A DNA stretch of 64,000 nt from [Haemophilus] felis (GTDB lineage: Bacteria; Pseudomonadota; Gammaproteobacteria; Enterobacterales; Pasteurellaceae). Position 1 is the stretch's first letter, and each line of letters starts with the position of its first letter. Under the pieces are notes generated by a model, which searched no databases, was not told the DNA's origin, and saw nothing but the letters and a program-made list of their open reading frames with translations. The DNA lies in assembly GCA_002015125.1 (NCBI GenBank), contig MUYB01000026.1, positions 62,001-126,000 of the forward strand. The letters run 5' to 3'. This document shows positions 28,075 through 38,348 of this stretch, in pieces. A program made the position numbers and the translations under genes.

Positions 28075-29478
28075 ATGAAAGATTTTATGAATGAAGATTT
28101 TTTGTTATCCACAGATACAGCTTGTTATTTGTATCATGAGCACGCTAAAAGCCAGCCTATTTTTGACTATCATTGTCATTTAAGCCCGAAAGATATTGCC
28201 GAAAATCGTCAATTTTCTGATTTAACTGAAATCTGGCTTGAGGGCGATCATTATAAATGGCGAGCATTAAGAACTGCTGGTGTTGAAGAAAATTTGATCA
28301 CAGGTAATGCGAGCAATTATGATAAGTTTATGGCTTGGGCAAAAACCGTTCCTCTTTGTATCGGTAATCCACTTTATCACTGGACACATTTAGAACTTCG
28401 TCGCCCTTTTGGTATCACACAAACTTTGTTAAATGAGAAAACCGCAGATCACATATGGCATCAATGTAACGAGATGTTGCAACAACCAGAATTTTCTGCC
28501 CGTGGAATTATGAAAACAATGAATGTGAAACTATCGGGAACAACCGATGATCCTATCGATTCGTTGTTTTACCATAAACTGATGATTCAGGATCCTAATT
28601 TTGATATTGATGTCGTACCAAGTTGGCGACCAGATAAAATTTTCAAAATCGAGTTACCAACTTTTGTGGACTATGTTGCTCAGTTGGGCGAAGTTGCTAA
28701 TGTGGATATTTCTGATTTTTCAAGTTTACAAGCTGCGCTCTTAAAACGTTTGGATCATTTTGATTTACACGGTTGTAAGTCTGCTGACCATGGTATTGAG
28801 ATAGTACGTTTTGCGCCAATACCTGAAGAAAAAATATTAGATAAAATTTTACAAAAACGTTTGTTAAATGAGACATTAAGCGAATTAGAAATTGCCCAAT
28901 TCACAACCGCTGTATTGGTTTGGTTAAGCAATGAGTATCATAAACGTCATTGGGTTATGCAGATGCACATCGGCGCTATTCGTAATAACAATAGCAGAAT
29001 GTTTAAACTGCTCGGTGCTGATAGCGGTTTTGATTCCATTGGCGATCGTACTTTTGCAGAGGCGTTATCTGCTTTATTAGATGCAATGGATTGTAATGAT
29101 CATTTACCTAAAACTATTTTGTATTGTTTGAATCCTCGTGATAATGAAATGATTGCAAGTATGATTGGCAATTTCCAAACTGGGGGAATTGCAGGAAAAA
29201 TTCAATTTGGTTCAGGTTGGTGGTTTAACGATCAGAAAGACGGTATGGAACGTCAATTAACACAGCTTTCTCAATTAGGTTTATTAAGCCAATTTGTGGG
29301 AATGTTGACCGATTCTCGTAGTTTCTTATCTTTTACTCGTCATGAATATTTCCGCCGAATTTTATGTAATATGATCGGTCATTGGGTGGAAAATGGTGAA
29401 GCACCTAATGATATGGCGTTATTAGGCAAAATGGTGGAAAACATTTGTTACCATAATGCAAAAAGCTATTTTAAGTAA
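28075..29478 (+). CDS. uxaC: Glucuronate/galacturonate isomerase
   Basis: 467 residues, full length. Start [24 protein letters not shown] and the metal motif [15 protein letters not shown] are typical of the UxaC amidohydrolase-like family; GTTDDPIDS and [18 protein letters not shown] are other signatures. It converts D-glucuronate to D-fructuronate. The start has GGAGAG just upstream and follows the SDR gene by 12 nt. Confidence 0.96.
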   Translation: MKDFMNEDFLLSTDTACYLYHEHAKSQPIFDYHCHLSPKDIAENRQFSDLTEIWLEGDHYKWRALRTAGVEENLITGNASNYDKFMAWAKTVPLCIGNPLYHWTHLELRRPFGITQTLLNEKTADHIWHQCNEMLQQPEFSARGIMKTMNVKLSGTTDDPIDSLFYHKLMIQDPNFDIDVVPSWRPDKIFKIELPTFVDYVAQLGEVANVDISDFSSLQAALLKRLDHFDLHGCKSADHGIEIVRFAPIPEEKILDKILQKRLLNETLSELEIAQFTTAVLVWLSNEYHKRHWVMQMHIGAIRNNNSRMFKLLGADSGFDSIGDRTFAEALSALLDAMDCNDHLPKTILYCLNPRDNEMIASMIGNFQTGGIAGKIQFGSGWWFNDQKDGMERQLTQLSQLGLLSQFVGMLTDSRSFLSFTRHEYFRRILCNMIGHWVENGEAPNDMALLGKMVENICYHNAKSYFK

Positions 29479-29487
29479 GGATTTATC

Positions 29488-30420
29488 ATGAAAAAAATAG
29501 CCCTCATTGGTGAATGTATGATTGAGCTAAATGGCTCTCCATTTGCAGAAATGTGGCAGACTTATGGCGGCGATAGCTTAAATACGGCGACTTATTTGGC
29601 TCGTGTCAGTTCACGCGAGGAAATTGATGTGCAATATATTTCTGCATTAGGGATGGACAAGCTGAGCAATGGAATGCTTACTCGTTGGCAACAGGAAGGA
29701 ATTAATACAACAGTGGTGTTGCGAGATGAAAAACGTCAACCTGGATTATATTTAATTCAACTTGATGAACAAGGAGAACGAACCTTTTTATACTGGCGCA
29801 ACCAATCTGCCGCGCGCTATTTATTGCAACATTCTGATTATCCGCTGGCGTTAGCGCAATTAGAACAAGCAGACATGGTTTATTTAAGTGGTATTTCTTT
29901 AGCTATTTTGCTAGAACAAGACCGCCTAACTTTAATCCAACAGCTTGAGCAGTTGAGCAAAAAAGGCATTCAGATTATTTTTGATAGTAATTATCGACCT
30001 GCTTTGTGGGATTGCTCCGAACAAACTCGCGAAATTTATAGTGCGCTTTATCCTTTAATTGATGTCGCGCTTGTTACATTTGATGATGAACAAGCGCTCT
30101 GGCAAGACCAAAATGCCGAAGCAAGTATTAAGCGTTTGAAATCACAAGGTGTGAAGACCGTTGTGGTAAAACAAGGCAAGCAGGGAGCGATCTTTGAAAC
30201 CTGTTCTGGTGAAGGAGGAAATGTTCCAACGCAGCCGATTCACAATGTGGTGGATTCTACCTCCGCAGGCGATGCATTTAATGCAGGCTTCTTAGCTGGA
30301 TACTTACAAGGCAAAGATATGTTTTGTTGTTGCCAACAGGGAAATCAGTTAGCGGGCATTGTGATTCAACACAAGGGTGCGATTATTCCACCCGTAGCGA
30401 TGCAAAATTTACATTTTTAA
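29488..30420 (+). CDS. kdgK: 2-dehydro-3-deoxygluconokinase
   Basis: 310 residues of the PfkB/ribokinase fold. GECMIELNGSP at the N-terminus and GGDSLNTATYLAR bind substrate; DSTSAGDAFNAGFLAGYL near 255 is the PfkB signature with the catalytic aspartate. It phosphorylates KDG to KDPG, feeding the eda product encoded next. The ATG follows AAGGATTTATC, 9 nt after uxaC. Confidence 0.95.
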   Translation: MKKIALIGECMIELNGSPFAEMWQTYGGDSLNTATYLARVSSREEIDVQYISALGMDKLSNGMLTRWQQEGINTTVVLRDEKRQPGLYLIQLDEQGERTFLYWRNQSAARYLLQHSDYPLALAQLEQADMVYLSGISLAILLEQDRLTLIQQLEQLSKKGIQIIFDSNYRPALWDCSEQTREIYSALYPLIDVALVTFDDEQALWQDQNAEASIKRLKSQGVKTVVVKQGKQGAIFETCSGEGGNVPTQPIHNVVDSTSAGDAFNAGFLAGYLQGKDMFCCCQQGNQLAGIVIQHKGAIIPPVAMQNLHF

Positions 30421-30432
30421 ACGGAGAAAAAA

Positions 30433-31071
30433 ATGGGTTATAACACAAATGAATTAGTGCAAAAGTTAGCTCAACTAAAAGTTGTGCCTGTGATTGCCTT
30501 AGATGAGGCGCAAGATATTTTGCCTTTAGCGCAAACCTTGGCGGAAAATGGTTTGCCTATTGCGGAAATCACCTTTCGTTCAGCGGCGGCGGTAGAGGCT
30601 ATTCGTTTGTTGCGTGAGAAAGATCCTAATATTTTGATTGCTGCAGGTACTGTGTTAACGCCTGAACAAGTGGTGCAAGCCAAAAATGCTGGGGCGGATA
30701 TGATTGTCACTCCGGGTTTTAATCCAAATATTGTTAAACTTTGTCAGGACTTGGATTTGCCGATTACACCAGGGGTGAACAACCCAATGGCAATTGAAGC
30801 AGCCTTAGAATTAGGTGTTAACGCAGTGAAATTTTTCCCTGCTGAAGCGTCTGGTGGCGTGAAAATGATCAAAGCATTACTTGGCCCTTATGCTGATTTA
30901 CAAATTATGCCAACGGGGGGAATTGGGCTGCATAATATCCAAGATTATTTAGCCATTCCAAATGTAGTCGCTTGTGGTGGATCTTGGTTTGTGGAAAAAG
31001 CACTTATCAAAGCGAAAAATTGGCAGGAAATCGGAGGCTTGACGAAGGAAGTGGTTGAGCTAGTGAAATAA
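30433..31071 (+). CDS. eda: KDPG/KHG aldolase
   Basis: 212 residues, normal length. ITFRSAAAVEAI holds the catalytic Glu-Arg pair, and AVKFFPAEASGG holds the Schiff-base lysine near 134. It splits KDPG to pyruvate and glyceraldehyde 3-phosphate, completing hexuronate breakdown. It is the last gene of the operon and is followed by a very strong hairpin. Confidence 0.96.
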   Translation: MGYNTNELVQKLAQLKVVPVIALDEAQDILPLAQTLAENGLPIAEITFRSAAAVEAIRLLREKDPNILIAAGTVLTPEQVVQAKNAGADMIVTPGFNPNIVKLCQDLDLPITPGVNNPMAIEAALELGVNAVKFFPAEASGGVKMIKALLGPYADLQIMPTGGIGLHNIQDYLAIPNVVACGGSWFVEKALIKAKNWQEIGGLTKEVVELVK

Positions 31072-31073
31072 AG

Positions 31074-31116
31074 TGGTGTAATGGACAAAAATGTGGGATT
31101 TTTGTCCATTACACCA
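31074..31116. terminator. Perfect 19-bp hairpin after eda
   Basis: TGGTGTAATGGACAAAAAT and its exact reverse complement flank a 5-nt GTGGG loop. No T-run follows the stem, so it may protect the mRNA end or act with the next hairpin rather than terminate alone. Confidence 0.7.
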
Positions 31117-31131
31117 ATAAAGTTTAATTTG

Positions 31132-31160
31132 AAAGTGCGTTTAATTTAAGCGCACTTTTT
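31132..31160 (+). terminator. Uptake-like paired hairpin terminator
   Basis: AAAGTGCG and CGCACTTT face each other across 11 nt and are followed by TT. Head-to-head uptake-like words often serve as terminators in this family. It overlaps the last codons of holA. Confidence 0.7.
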
Positions 31161-32205
31161 CTTTACCAGAATGTTGGCAAATCAACATGGTGATATTCAT
31201 CAATTCTTGCCAAACATCAGAGCTAAATTCTTGTTTGGCTTGGCGTTCTATGTTGGCTAAACATTGAATAATTTCATATAGTTTGGCATAAGTTAGGCGT
31301 TGGAAAGCCTGAGTAAAAAAAGGGCGGCGGTTTTGCCAGACTTTTAAGCGATCAAAATTTTCACGCAGCTGGTGCACTGGTAACGCACTATTGAGCGAAA
31401 ATTTTTGTTGTGGTTTGGCAAGTTCTAATAGGGTTAGCACATCTTTTTGTAGTGTACGCAATAAAATGATAGGCTGCACCTCTTCAGATTGTAGCTCTTC
31501 TAAAATGCGTTTAGCGCGATTCAATTTCCCTTCTAATAAAGCATCAGTCCATTGAAATGGGGTAAATACAGAACAAGACTCTACCGTTGCTTGTATGCGT
31601 TGATAATTGAGTTTTCCCTCAGGATAGAGTAGCGCTAAGAGTTGCAAATTTTGTTTAAGTGCGAGCAGGTTATTTTCGTAGTTGTAGCAAAGTAGTTGAA
31701 TGGCTGACTCATCAATTTGCAAGGACATCGCTTTCGCACGCTGTTGAATCCAGCGAGGCAATTGCTCAATGCTGGGCGTTTGGCAGTTCACTAAAACAGC
31801 TTGCGGTTCATATTGATTGGCTTGCTCAAACCATTTTTGTTTTTCCGTGCTTTTCGCTAATTTAGGGAGTTGTAATACAAGCAAAATATCGTCGTTGAGT
31901 AAGGAAATTAATTCGAGTAGATGCTTTTGTAGGTTCGCATTGAGGGTTTCTGGTAGCACTAATGTGAGCACCTGTTTATTAAAAAACAAGCCAATGGATT
32001 GGCAACGATCAAAAATATCATTCCAGTTAGTGCTATTTTCTATTTCAATAAGTTGTTTTTCGTCAAATCCATGAACTAACGCATTATGATGAATTGCGTC
32101 TTTACATTCATTGAGCAACAAGGGATCTTGGCCGACTAAAAAATATAATTTTGCCAGTTTTTTTTGTAAGGATTGATTTAGTTGCTCAGGATAGGTACGA
32201 ATCAT
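31141..32205 (-). CDS. holA: DNA polymerase III delta subunit
   Basis: 354 residues. The start MIRTYPEQLNQSLQKKLAKLYFLVGQDPLLLNE is HolA-like, with a degenerate AAA+ core (no Walker A lysine) and C-terminal helical clamp-loader collar. It opens the beta clamp within the clamp loader. The start overlaps the lptE stop by one base (TAATG), so translation is coupled. Operon order is leuS, lptE, holA, the usual gamma-proteobacterial arrangement. Confidence 0.95.
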   Translation of the reverse strand: MIRTYPEQLNQSLQKKLAKLYFLVGQDPLLLNECKDAIHHNALVHGFDEKQLIEIENSTNWNDIFDRCQSIGLFFNKQVLTLVLPETLNANLQKHLLELISLLNDDILLVLQLPKLAKSTEKQKWFEQANQYEPQAVLVNCQTPSIEQLPRWIQQRAKAMSLQIDESAIQLLCYNYENNLLALKQNLQLLALLYPEGKLNYQRIQATVESCSVFTPFQWTDALLEGKLNRAKRILEELQSEEVQPIILLRTLQKDVLTLLELAKPQQKFSLNSALPVHQLRENFDRLKVWQNRRPFFTQAFQRLTYAKLYEIIQCLANIERQAKQEFSSDVWQELMNITMLICQHSGKEKVRLN

Positions 32206-32705
32206 TATTTTTTAGTTTGTGGTTGTAAAGAAACCATTTTAGCAATGATCTGACGAGCTGCTTGTTGGCGCATATCGTTCCAAATCACCTCTTTTTCTGC
32301 GGATTTCGCTAGCGCCGCTCTTGGGTTATCAAAGAAAGTGCGATTAACTTTAGTTTCAATAGATTGTGGCTGTTGGTTTGGCAAGCTTACCGTGGCCTCA
32401 ACTTCAAGTACTAATATTTTTTCTGCCTCTTTGCCCTGTCTTGAAATTGATGCTACATGCTCTTTTTGACGTGAGTGATTTAAACGCAATGTGGCAACAT
32501 CTTGTTTTCTCTCTACAAGATTGACGTTGTTGAGTTGTAATTGTTTTCTTAATGTAATACTCATTTCATCATAGGGATCATTACTTTGTAAGCTGAGCGT
32601 TTGGAGTTCTTGTGGGATTAATCCGCCATGATTAAGTCGGAAACCACAGGCACTAAGAATCAAAATGGTGGATGTGAAAATAAGTAATTGAAGCTGTTTT
32701 AACAT
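32205..32705 (-). CDS. lptE: LPS-assembly lipoprotein LptE
   Basis: 166 residues from the ATG at 32705, which has AAAGGAAAAATC upstream; an earlier in-frame start would displace the signal peptide. Lipobox LSAC near residue 20, then GFRLNHGGLIPQEL, the LptE signature. It plugs the LptD barrel in the outer membrane for LPS export. It lies between leuS and holA as in other gamma-proteobacteria. Confidence 0.94.
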   Translation of the reverse strand: MLKQLQLLIFTSTILILSACGFRLNHGGLIPQELQTLSLQSNDPYDEMSITLRKQLQLNNVNLVERKQDVATLRLNHSRQKEHVASISRQGKEAEKILVLEVEATVSLPNQQPQSIETKVNRTFFDNPRAALAKSAEKEVIWNDMRQQAARQIIAKMVSLQPQTKK

Positions 32706-32722
32706 GATTTTTCCTTTGCTGG

Positions 32723-32748
32723 TTAAGCGGAGGCTAGCCCCCACTTAA
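32723..32748. other. Hairpin in the leuS-lptE gap
   Basis: TTAAG (32723-32727) pairs with CTTAA (32744-32748), and the interior GGAGGCTAGCCCCC is nearly self-complementary. There is no T-run, so it may be an attenuating or mRNA-processing structure ahead of lptE. Confidence 0.4.
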
Positions 32749-32760
32749 CTTAATTGATTA

Positions 32761-35346
32761 TTATTTAGCCACAAAACTCAACATTTTAAACGGAATATAA
32801 ATCACTTTGATGATGTTTAATCCGTCTAAATGGCGGGCGACGTTTTCGTCGGCAAGGGCGGTGTTTTTCACTTGCTCTTCGGTGGCGTCAGCTGGGACGG
32901 TGACTTTGCCACGCACTTTGCCGTTCACTTGCACCACCACGAGTTTTTCGTCTTCCACCATCGCTTTTTCGTCCGCTTGTACCCAAGGGGCGAAGTCGAT
33001 GTTGTCTTGGTTGCCCAAATGTTGCCACAATTCAAAGCAGATGTGTGGGGTGATCGGGTAGAGCATTCGCACCACGGCATTGAGGGCTTCTGCCATTACC
33101 GCTTTGTCTTGCTCGCCATCAAGCGGTGCTTTGGTGAGTTTGTTCATCAATTCCATAATCGCTGCAATGGCGGTGTTGAAGGTTTGACGGCGACCGATGT
33201 CGTCACTCACTTTGGCAATGGTTTTGTGAACTTCACGACGCAAGGCTTTTTGATCCGCTGAAAGAGTGGTTGGATCTAAGGCTGTTTTTGCAGGGTTTTG
33301 TTGGTATTCGTAGGCTAAATTCCACAAACGACCTAAGAAGCGTTTTGCCCCTTCCACGCCTGATTCTTGCCATTCCAAGGTCATTTCCGCAGGGGAGGCG
33401 AACATCATAAACAGACGCACCGTGTCCGCACCGTATTTTTCCACCATTTCTTGTGGATCGATGCCGTTATTTTTCGATTTGGACATTTTGGTCATCCCTG
33501 AATGCACCAACTCACGCCCTTCTTTGTCAAAGGCTTTGACGATGCGACCTTTTTCATCACGCTCAAGTGTGACTTCCGTTGGGCTGACCCAAATGCGTTC
33601 GTTGGTTGGGCTGGTGTAGTAGAAGGCGTCGGCAAGTACCATTCCTTGACAGAGCAATTTATCCGCTGGTTCATCACTGCTCACAAAACCCGCATCACGC
33701 AACAATTTGTGGAAGAAGCGGAAGTAGAGCAAGTGCATTGTGGCGTGTTCGATACCGCCGATATATTGATCCACAGGCAGCCAGTAATTTGCTTCATCGC
33801 TATCTAACATTCCTTGATGATAGTGCGGGCTGGCGTAGCGTGCGTAATACCACGAGGATTCCATAAAGGTGTCGAAGGTGTCGGTTTCTTTTAAGGCTGG
33901 CTGTCCGTTGTAGCTGGTTTTCGCCCAGTTTGGATCTGCTTTGATCGGGCTTTTCACCCCGTCCATTACCACATCTTCAGGCAACACAATCGGTAAATCT
34001 TGCAATGGCACAGGCACCACGTCGCCATTTTCGAGGGTAAGCATCGGAATAGGCGCACCCCAGTAACGTTGGCGAGACACGCCCCAGTCACGCAAGCGGA
34101 AGTTTACTTGGCGTTTACCTACTCCAAGTGCGGTTAATTTATCGGCGATAGCGTTGAAGGCACCGTCAAAATCCAAGCCGTCAAATTCGCCAGAATTGAC
34201 CAGCTTGCCGTGTTCCGTAAAGGCTTTTTCGCTGAAATCCCAAGTGCTACCGTCAAGCGGTGCGATCACTTGCTTAATCGGCAAATCGTATTTTTGGGCA
34301 AATTCAAAGTCACGTTCATCGTGGGCTGGCACTGCCATTACCGCCCCTGTGCCGTAGTGCATCAACACAAAGTTTGCCACCCAAATCGGCACCGCTTGTT
34401 TGGTGAGTGGGTGAATGGCATACAAGCCCGTCGCCATTCCTTTTTTCTCAAGGGTTGCCACGTCTGCTTCTGCCACTTTGGTGTTTTTGCATTCTTGAAT
34501 AAATTGCGTCAGGGCAGGATTATTTTCTGCGGCAAGCGTTGCCAACGGGTGGGCTGCCGCCACCGCCACATAGCTCACGCCTAAGAAAGTATCAGGACGA
34601 GTGGTGTACACCGATAATTTTTCTTGGCTGTCTTGAAGATCAAAGGTGATTTCCACCCCTTCGGAACGCCCGATCCAGTTGCGTTGCATCGCTTTCACTT
34701 TGTCTGGCCAGTTCGGAAGGCGGTCTAAATCGCCTAAAAGTTGTTCAGCATAATCGGTGATTTTGATGAACCACTGCGGAATTTCTTTTTGCTCAACAGG
34801 GGTGTCGCAACGCCAGCAGTAACCTTCGTGCACTTGCTCGTTTGCCAACACCGTTTCATCGTTCGGACACCAGTTTACCGTGGAGGTTTTTTTGTACACC
34901 AAGCCTTTTTTGTACAGCTCGGTAAAGAACCATTGTTCCCATTTGTAGTAATCAGGTTTGCAAGTAGCAATTTCACGATCCCAGTCGAAGCCGAAACCTA
35001 AGGCTTGCAACTGTTTCTTCATATAAGCAATGTTTTCGTATGTCCATTTGGCAGGGGCGGTTTTGTTTTTCACCGCCGCCCCTTCTGCAGGCAAACCGAA
35101 AGAGTCCCAGCCCATCGGCTGTAACACATTTTTGCCTTGCATTCGTTGATAACGAGAAATCACATCGCCGATGGTGTAGTTACGGACGTGCCCCATATGC
35201 AGGCGACCTGAGGGATAGGGGAACATTGAAAGGCAGTAGTATTTCGGTTTGCTGGTGTCTTTAATGGCTTTGAACACCTTATTTTCAGCCCAAAATTGCT
35301 GAACACGGGGTTCGATTTCGCTTGGATTATATTGTTGTTGCATCAT
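32761..35346 (-). CDS. leuS: Leucyl-tRNA synthetase
   Basis: 861 residues from the ATG at 35346, beginning [16 protein letters not shown], which fits LeuS and has AAGGTC upstream. An open frame extends 38 codons further but matches nothing known. Class I signatures: [15 protein letters not shown] near 45 and [11 protein letters not shown] near 622. The editing (CP1) domain is present with [10 protein letters not shown], and a C-terminal anticodon-binding region with VNGKVRGKV closes the protein. Codon use in this gene and copA is more GC-rich than around it. Confidence 0.97.
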   Translation of the reverse strand: MMQQQYNPSEIEPRVQQFWAENKVFKAIKDTSKPKYYCLSMFPYPSGRLHMGHVRNYTIGDVISRYQRMQGKNVLQPMGWDSFGLPAEGAAVKNKTAPAKWTYENIAYMKKQLQALGFGFDWDREIATCKPDYYKWEQWFFTELYKKGLVYKKTSTVNWCPNDETVLANEQVHEGYCWRCDTPVEQKEIPQWFIKITDYAEQLLGDLDRLPNWPDKVKAMQRNWIGRSEGVEITFDLQDSQEKLSVYTTRPDTFLGVSYVAVAAAHPLATLAAENNPALTQFIQECKNTKVAEADVATLEKKGMATGLYAIHPLTKQAVPIWVANFVLMHYGTGAVMAVPAHDERDFEFAQKYDLPIKQVIAPLDGSTWDFSEKAFTEHGKLVNSGEFDGLDFDGAFNAIADKLTALGVGKRQVNFRLRDWGVSRQRYWGAPIPMLTLENGDVVPVPLQDLPIVLPEDVVMDGVKSPIKADPNWAKTSYNGQPALKETDTFDTFMESSWYYARYASPHYHQGMLDSDEANYWLPVDQYIGGIEHATMHLLYFRFFHKLLRDAGFVSSDEPADKLLCQGMVLADAFYYTSPTNERIWVSPTEVTLERDEKGRIVKAFDKEGRELVHSGMTKMSKSKNNGIDPQEMVEKYGADTVRLFMMFASPAEMTLEWQESGVEGAKRFLGRLWNLAYEYQQNPAKTALDPTTLSADQKALRREVHKTIAKVSDDIGRRQTFNTAIAAIMELMNKLTKAPLDGEQDKAVMAEALNAVVRMLYPITPHICFELWQHLGNQDNIDFAPWVQADEKAMVEDEKLVVVQVNGKVRGKVTVPADATEEQVKNTALADENVARHLDGLNIIKVIYIPFKMLSFVAK

Positions 35347-35508
35347 TTTTGACCTTCGGGTTAATTTTAAAAAATTCGTCACGGAAAATTGTGGCATAGA
35401 ATAGCCTAATTTCGCCTGTTTTTGAATTGCAAGCGGTGCGATCTGCGTAAAAAATCCCAAGTTTTCTCACGCAAGCTGTGTCAATTTATTTCCGATCTTG
35501 TGGCGATC

Positions 35509-37728
35509 TTATGAGGTGCTAATGGCAGCCTCACCGCCTTTTTTCAACAACCGCAAACTATTTAGCACCACCGTTAAGGACGATAGCGTCATCGCTAACG
35601 CCGCAATCATCGGGTTGAGCAATTCGCCCGTGAACGGATACAGCACGCCAGCGGCAATCGGCAGGCTGATCACATTATAAATAAAGGCACCGAGCAGATT
35701 TTGCTGCATATTCCACCGCACTTTTTTGGCAAAAGGCAACATCGCCGCCAGCGGTGGCAACCCCTTGTGCATCAAGGACAAATCCGCCGTCTCAATGGCA
35801 ATGTCGCTACCGTTTTTCATCGCCACACTCACATCCGCCTGTGCCATTGCAGGGGCATCGTTAATGCCGTCGCCGATCATCGCCACCTTGCGACCTTCCC
35901 GTTGTAACTGGGCGATGTACGCCGCTTTCGCCTCAGGCAACAGTTCCGCTACCGCCTTGATCCCCAGCTGTTCCCCATAGGCGGTTGCACTGGCAAGGCG
36001 ATCGCCTGTGAGCATCAGGCACTGGTAACCTGCCCCTTGCCACTGGGCAATCAAGGCTGGCGTTTCCGCACGCAACTGATCTTGCAAGGCAATCCGCCCC
36101 AGCAGATTGCCGTTTTCACTCACCCAAATCAACGTGTTGGCTGGGTGATCGGTGACGCCAGTCTGTTCAGTGGTACCAGTCTGTTCGGTGGATTTAGGTT
36201 GCTCGGTGACGCCAACAAACGCCGCATTACCGATACGCACGGTGTTACCGTTCACCACCCCTTGCACGCCCAGCCCCTTGAACACCTGCAATCCCTGACA
36301 ATCGTATGCCGCAAGCGTTACCGTGTGGGCTTGCAAGGCGTGGGCAATAGGGTGGTTGGCTTGCTGCTCTAAGGTTTTCACCAAGCGTAACAAATGCATC
36401 TCGTCCACGCCTGCCTCACATTGCACCGCACTTACCGCCATCTCGCCAGTGGTCAGCGTCCCAGTTTTATCGAACACCAAGGTATCCACGCCACTCAAGG
36501 CTTGCAAGGCATCAATATTCCGCACCAACGCCCCCAACTCTGCCGAACGTGCCACCCCAGCAATCACCGACAACGGAATGGCTAAGCCCAAGGCACAAGG
36601 GCAAGCAATGATCAGCACGCTGGTGAACACCGACAGCACAAATTCCCAAGGCTGCCCCAACGCCCACCAAACGCCAGCACTCACCACCGCAAGGCTTACC
36701 ACCACAGGCACGAAAATCGCCGCAATGCGATCCACCCATTTGGCAATCGGTGGCTTCGAGGATTGTGCCAACCGCACCGTGCGAATAATGTTCGCTAGCA
36801 CCGTTTTCTCGCCCACCTGCTCCGCCTGATACACCCCAGCACCCTCTTGCACCAGCGTGCCAGCTCGCACCTTATCGCCTAGCTGTTTTGCCACGGGCAA
36901 CGCTTCCCCCGTGAGCATCGACTCATCCACCCAAATCGCCCCCGACAGCAACACACCGTCCACCGCCAAGCGATCCCCCGTGCGAGCCTGCACCTGCATC
37001 TTCTGCTTAATGGCTTTCACGGGCAGGGTTTTTGCCTCATTTTCCTGCAAAATCACCGCTTGCTGCGGCGCCAAATTGAGCAATTTTTCCAACGCAAACG
37101 ACGCACGCTGCTTGGCTCTCAACTCAAGGAATTTGCCCAAATTCACAAAACCAATAATCATCACACAGGCTTCAAAATACAGCGGCTTCCCATAGTCCTC
37201 CATCGCCAACAGATAAACGGAATAGAGCCACGCCACGCTGGTGCTCAAGGCAATCAGCGTATCCATTGTTGCCGTACGGTTGTGCAAACTCGTCCAAGCA
37301 CCACGGAAAAAATGCCCACCGCTGACGCCCATCACCACCGCCACCAACGCCGCCAACAACCACCAAACCGCCTGATTTTCCGCCGTCAACGCCATCCCAA
37401 ACCAGGCCCCATAGAGCATCAACCCAGCCCCAGCAAGCAAGGCAACCACGCACGCCCACTTCGCCCGACGGCGTTGTTGCAACATCTGATGCTGCTGTGC
37501 CTGACGACGGCTTTCCTCACTTTCCAACACCGACGCCCCAAACCCCAACGCTTGCACCGCCGCAACCACCGCCGCTGGTGCCACCGCCCCCTGCACAAAC
37601 GCCGTCTGATCTGCCAAATTCACCGACACCAACTGCACCTCTGGCAGCTTCGCAATCGCCTGCTCCACTCGTCTCACACAGCCTGCACAATGCAAGCCAC
37701 TGAGCAAAAATTCATTCTCATTCGGCAT
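35509..37728 (-). CDS. copA: Copper-type heavy-metal P1B ATPase
   Basis: 739 residues. One N-terminal HMA domain with the metal site GLHCAGCVR (about 11-19), eight predicted membrane segments, the transmembrane metal motif CPCALG near 376, phosphorylation motif DKTGT near 419, and MIGDGINDAPAMAQADV. The CPC motif points to Cu(I) export from the cytoplasm. The nucleotide-binding domain carries an odd low-complexity stretch (STEQTGTTEQTGVTD) encoded by imperfect repeats near 36160-36200. The ATG at 37728 has GGAGGAAATA. No CueR-type operator is recognised. The gene is noticeably GC-rich. Confidence 0.92.
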   Translation of the reverse strand: MPNENEFLLSGLHCAGCVRRVEQAIAKLPEVQLVSVNLADQTAFVQGAVAPAAVVAAVQALGFGASVLESEESRRQAQQHQMLQQRRRAKWACVVALLAGAGLMLYGAWFGMALTAENQAVWWLLAALVAVVMGVSGGHFFRGAWTSLHNRTATMDTLIALSTSVAWLYSVYLLAMEDYGKPLYFEACVMIIGFVNLGKFLELRAKQRASFALEKLLNLAPQQAVILQENEAKTLPVKAIKQKMQVQARTGDRLAVDGVLLSGAIWVDESMLTGEALPVAKQLGDKVRAGTLVQEGAGVYQAEQVGEKTVLANIIRTVRLAQSSKPPIAKWVDRIAAIFVPVVVSLAVVSAGVWWALGQPWEFVLSVFTSVLIIACPCALGLAIPLSVIAGVARSAELGALVRNIDALQALSGVDTLVFDKTGTLTTGEMAVSAVQCEAGVDEMHLLRLVKTLEQQANHPIAHALQAHTVTLAAYDCQGLQVFKGLGVQGVVNGNTVRIGNAAFVGVTEQPKSTEQTGTTEQTGVTDHPANTLIWVSENGNLLGRIALQDQLRAETPALIAQWQGAGYQCLMLTGDRLASATAYGEQLGIKAVAELLPEAKAAYIAQLQREGRKVAMIGDGINDAPAMAQADVSVAMKNGSDIAIETADLSLMHKGLPPLAAMLPFAKKVRWNMQQNLLGAFIYNVISLPIAAGVLYPFTGELLNPMIAALAMTLSSLTVVLNSLRLLKKGGEAAISTS

Positions 37729-37766
37729 TATTTCCTCCGGTTATGGATTTGTTTGAATAAGATTAA

Positions 37767-37784
37767 AAGTGCGGTCAGGTTATA
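37767..37784 (-). promoter_or_regulatory. copA -10-like element next to uptake word
   Basis: Minus-strand TATAAC (37779-37784) is followed two bases later by GACCGCACTT (uptake core 37767-37775), the third case in this window of a -10-like element abutting an uptake word. Confidence 0.4.
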
Positions 37785-37824
37785 TGAAATTTGTTCAAAA
37801 ATAAATCAATATTAAAAAACGGCA

Positions 37825-37850
37825 ATAAAAAAGGACGCCTAAAACGTCCT
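37825..37850 (-). terminator. metJ terminator
   Basis: On the minus strand AGGACG-TTTTAGG-CGTCCT is followed by TTTTTATT. Confidence 0.8.
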
Positions 37851-37911
37851 AAATTCCATAAGTTTCACCGCACTTTCATCGCCTTTACAGCGCTGAATGT
37901 GCAACGCACCA

Positions 37912-38229
37912 TTAATATTCCCAAGTATCAGGATCAATCCCCAATTCACGCATTAACATTTTTGCTTGTTCAGGAATTTCATCATGTCGCTCTTTTTGCA
38001 AATCCTCATCACTTGGCAACGGCTGCCCAGTAAAGGCATGCAAAAACGCCTCGCACAACAGCTCGCTATTCGTGGCGTGACGCAAATTGCGAATCTGACG
38101 ACGAGTGCGCTCATTGGTTAAAATTTCCAATACTTTAATGGGAATAGACACGGTGACTTTTTTCACTTGCTCGCTTTTTTTACCGTGCTCCGCATAAGGG
38201 CTAATGTAATTGCCATTCCAATTCGTCAT
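37912..38229 (-). CDS. metJ: Methionine repressor MetJ
   Basis: 105 residues from the ATG at 38229 ([20 protein letters not shown]), exactly the family length, with AAGGAT upstream. The ribbon-helix-helix region is [20 protein letters not shown] followed by [20 protein letters not shown]. It represses methionine genes with S-adenosylmethionine as corepressor. Three tandem met boxes lie 64-95 nt upstream, so it autoregulates. Confidence 0.97.
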   Translation of the reverse strand: MTNWNGNYISPYAEHGKKSEQVKKVTVSIPIKVLEILTNERTRRQIRNLRHATNSELLCEAFLHAFTGQPLPSDEDLQKERHDEIPEQAKMLMRELGIDPDTWEY

Positions 38230-38292
38230 TGGTGTTATCCTTTTAATTACCATACAAAATAAGGTAGTATTCTAATTAAAAAATAAGTTGGG

Positions 38293-38324
38293 TTCAATCT
38301 AGACGTTGAGATTTCTAGACATCT
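38293..38324. promoter_or_regulatory. Met-box array for MetJ
   Basis: Four 8-mers in register: TTCAATCT, AGACGTTG, AGATTTCT, AGACATCT, against the consensus AGACGTCT. The last three are good matches. They sit between metJ and the end of the pigment cluster and are best assigned to metJ control. Confidence 0.85.
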
Positions 38325-38348
38325 AATTGTTAATTTATCAACAATGGG

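Noticed and set aside
33422..34584. Plus-strand frames opposite leuS
   Set aside because: Shadows of the GC-rich leuS coding strand without starts or homology.
35347..35460. N-terminal extension of leucyl-tRNA synthetase by 38 codons
   Set aside because: The extension lacks a ribosome site and similarity; the ATG at 35346 with AAGGTC fits the family start.
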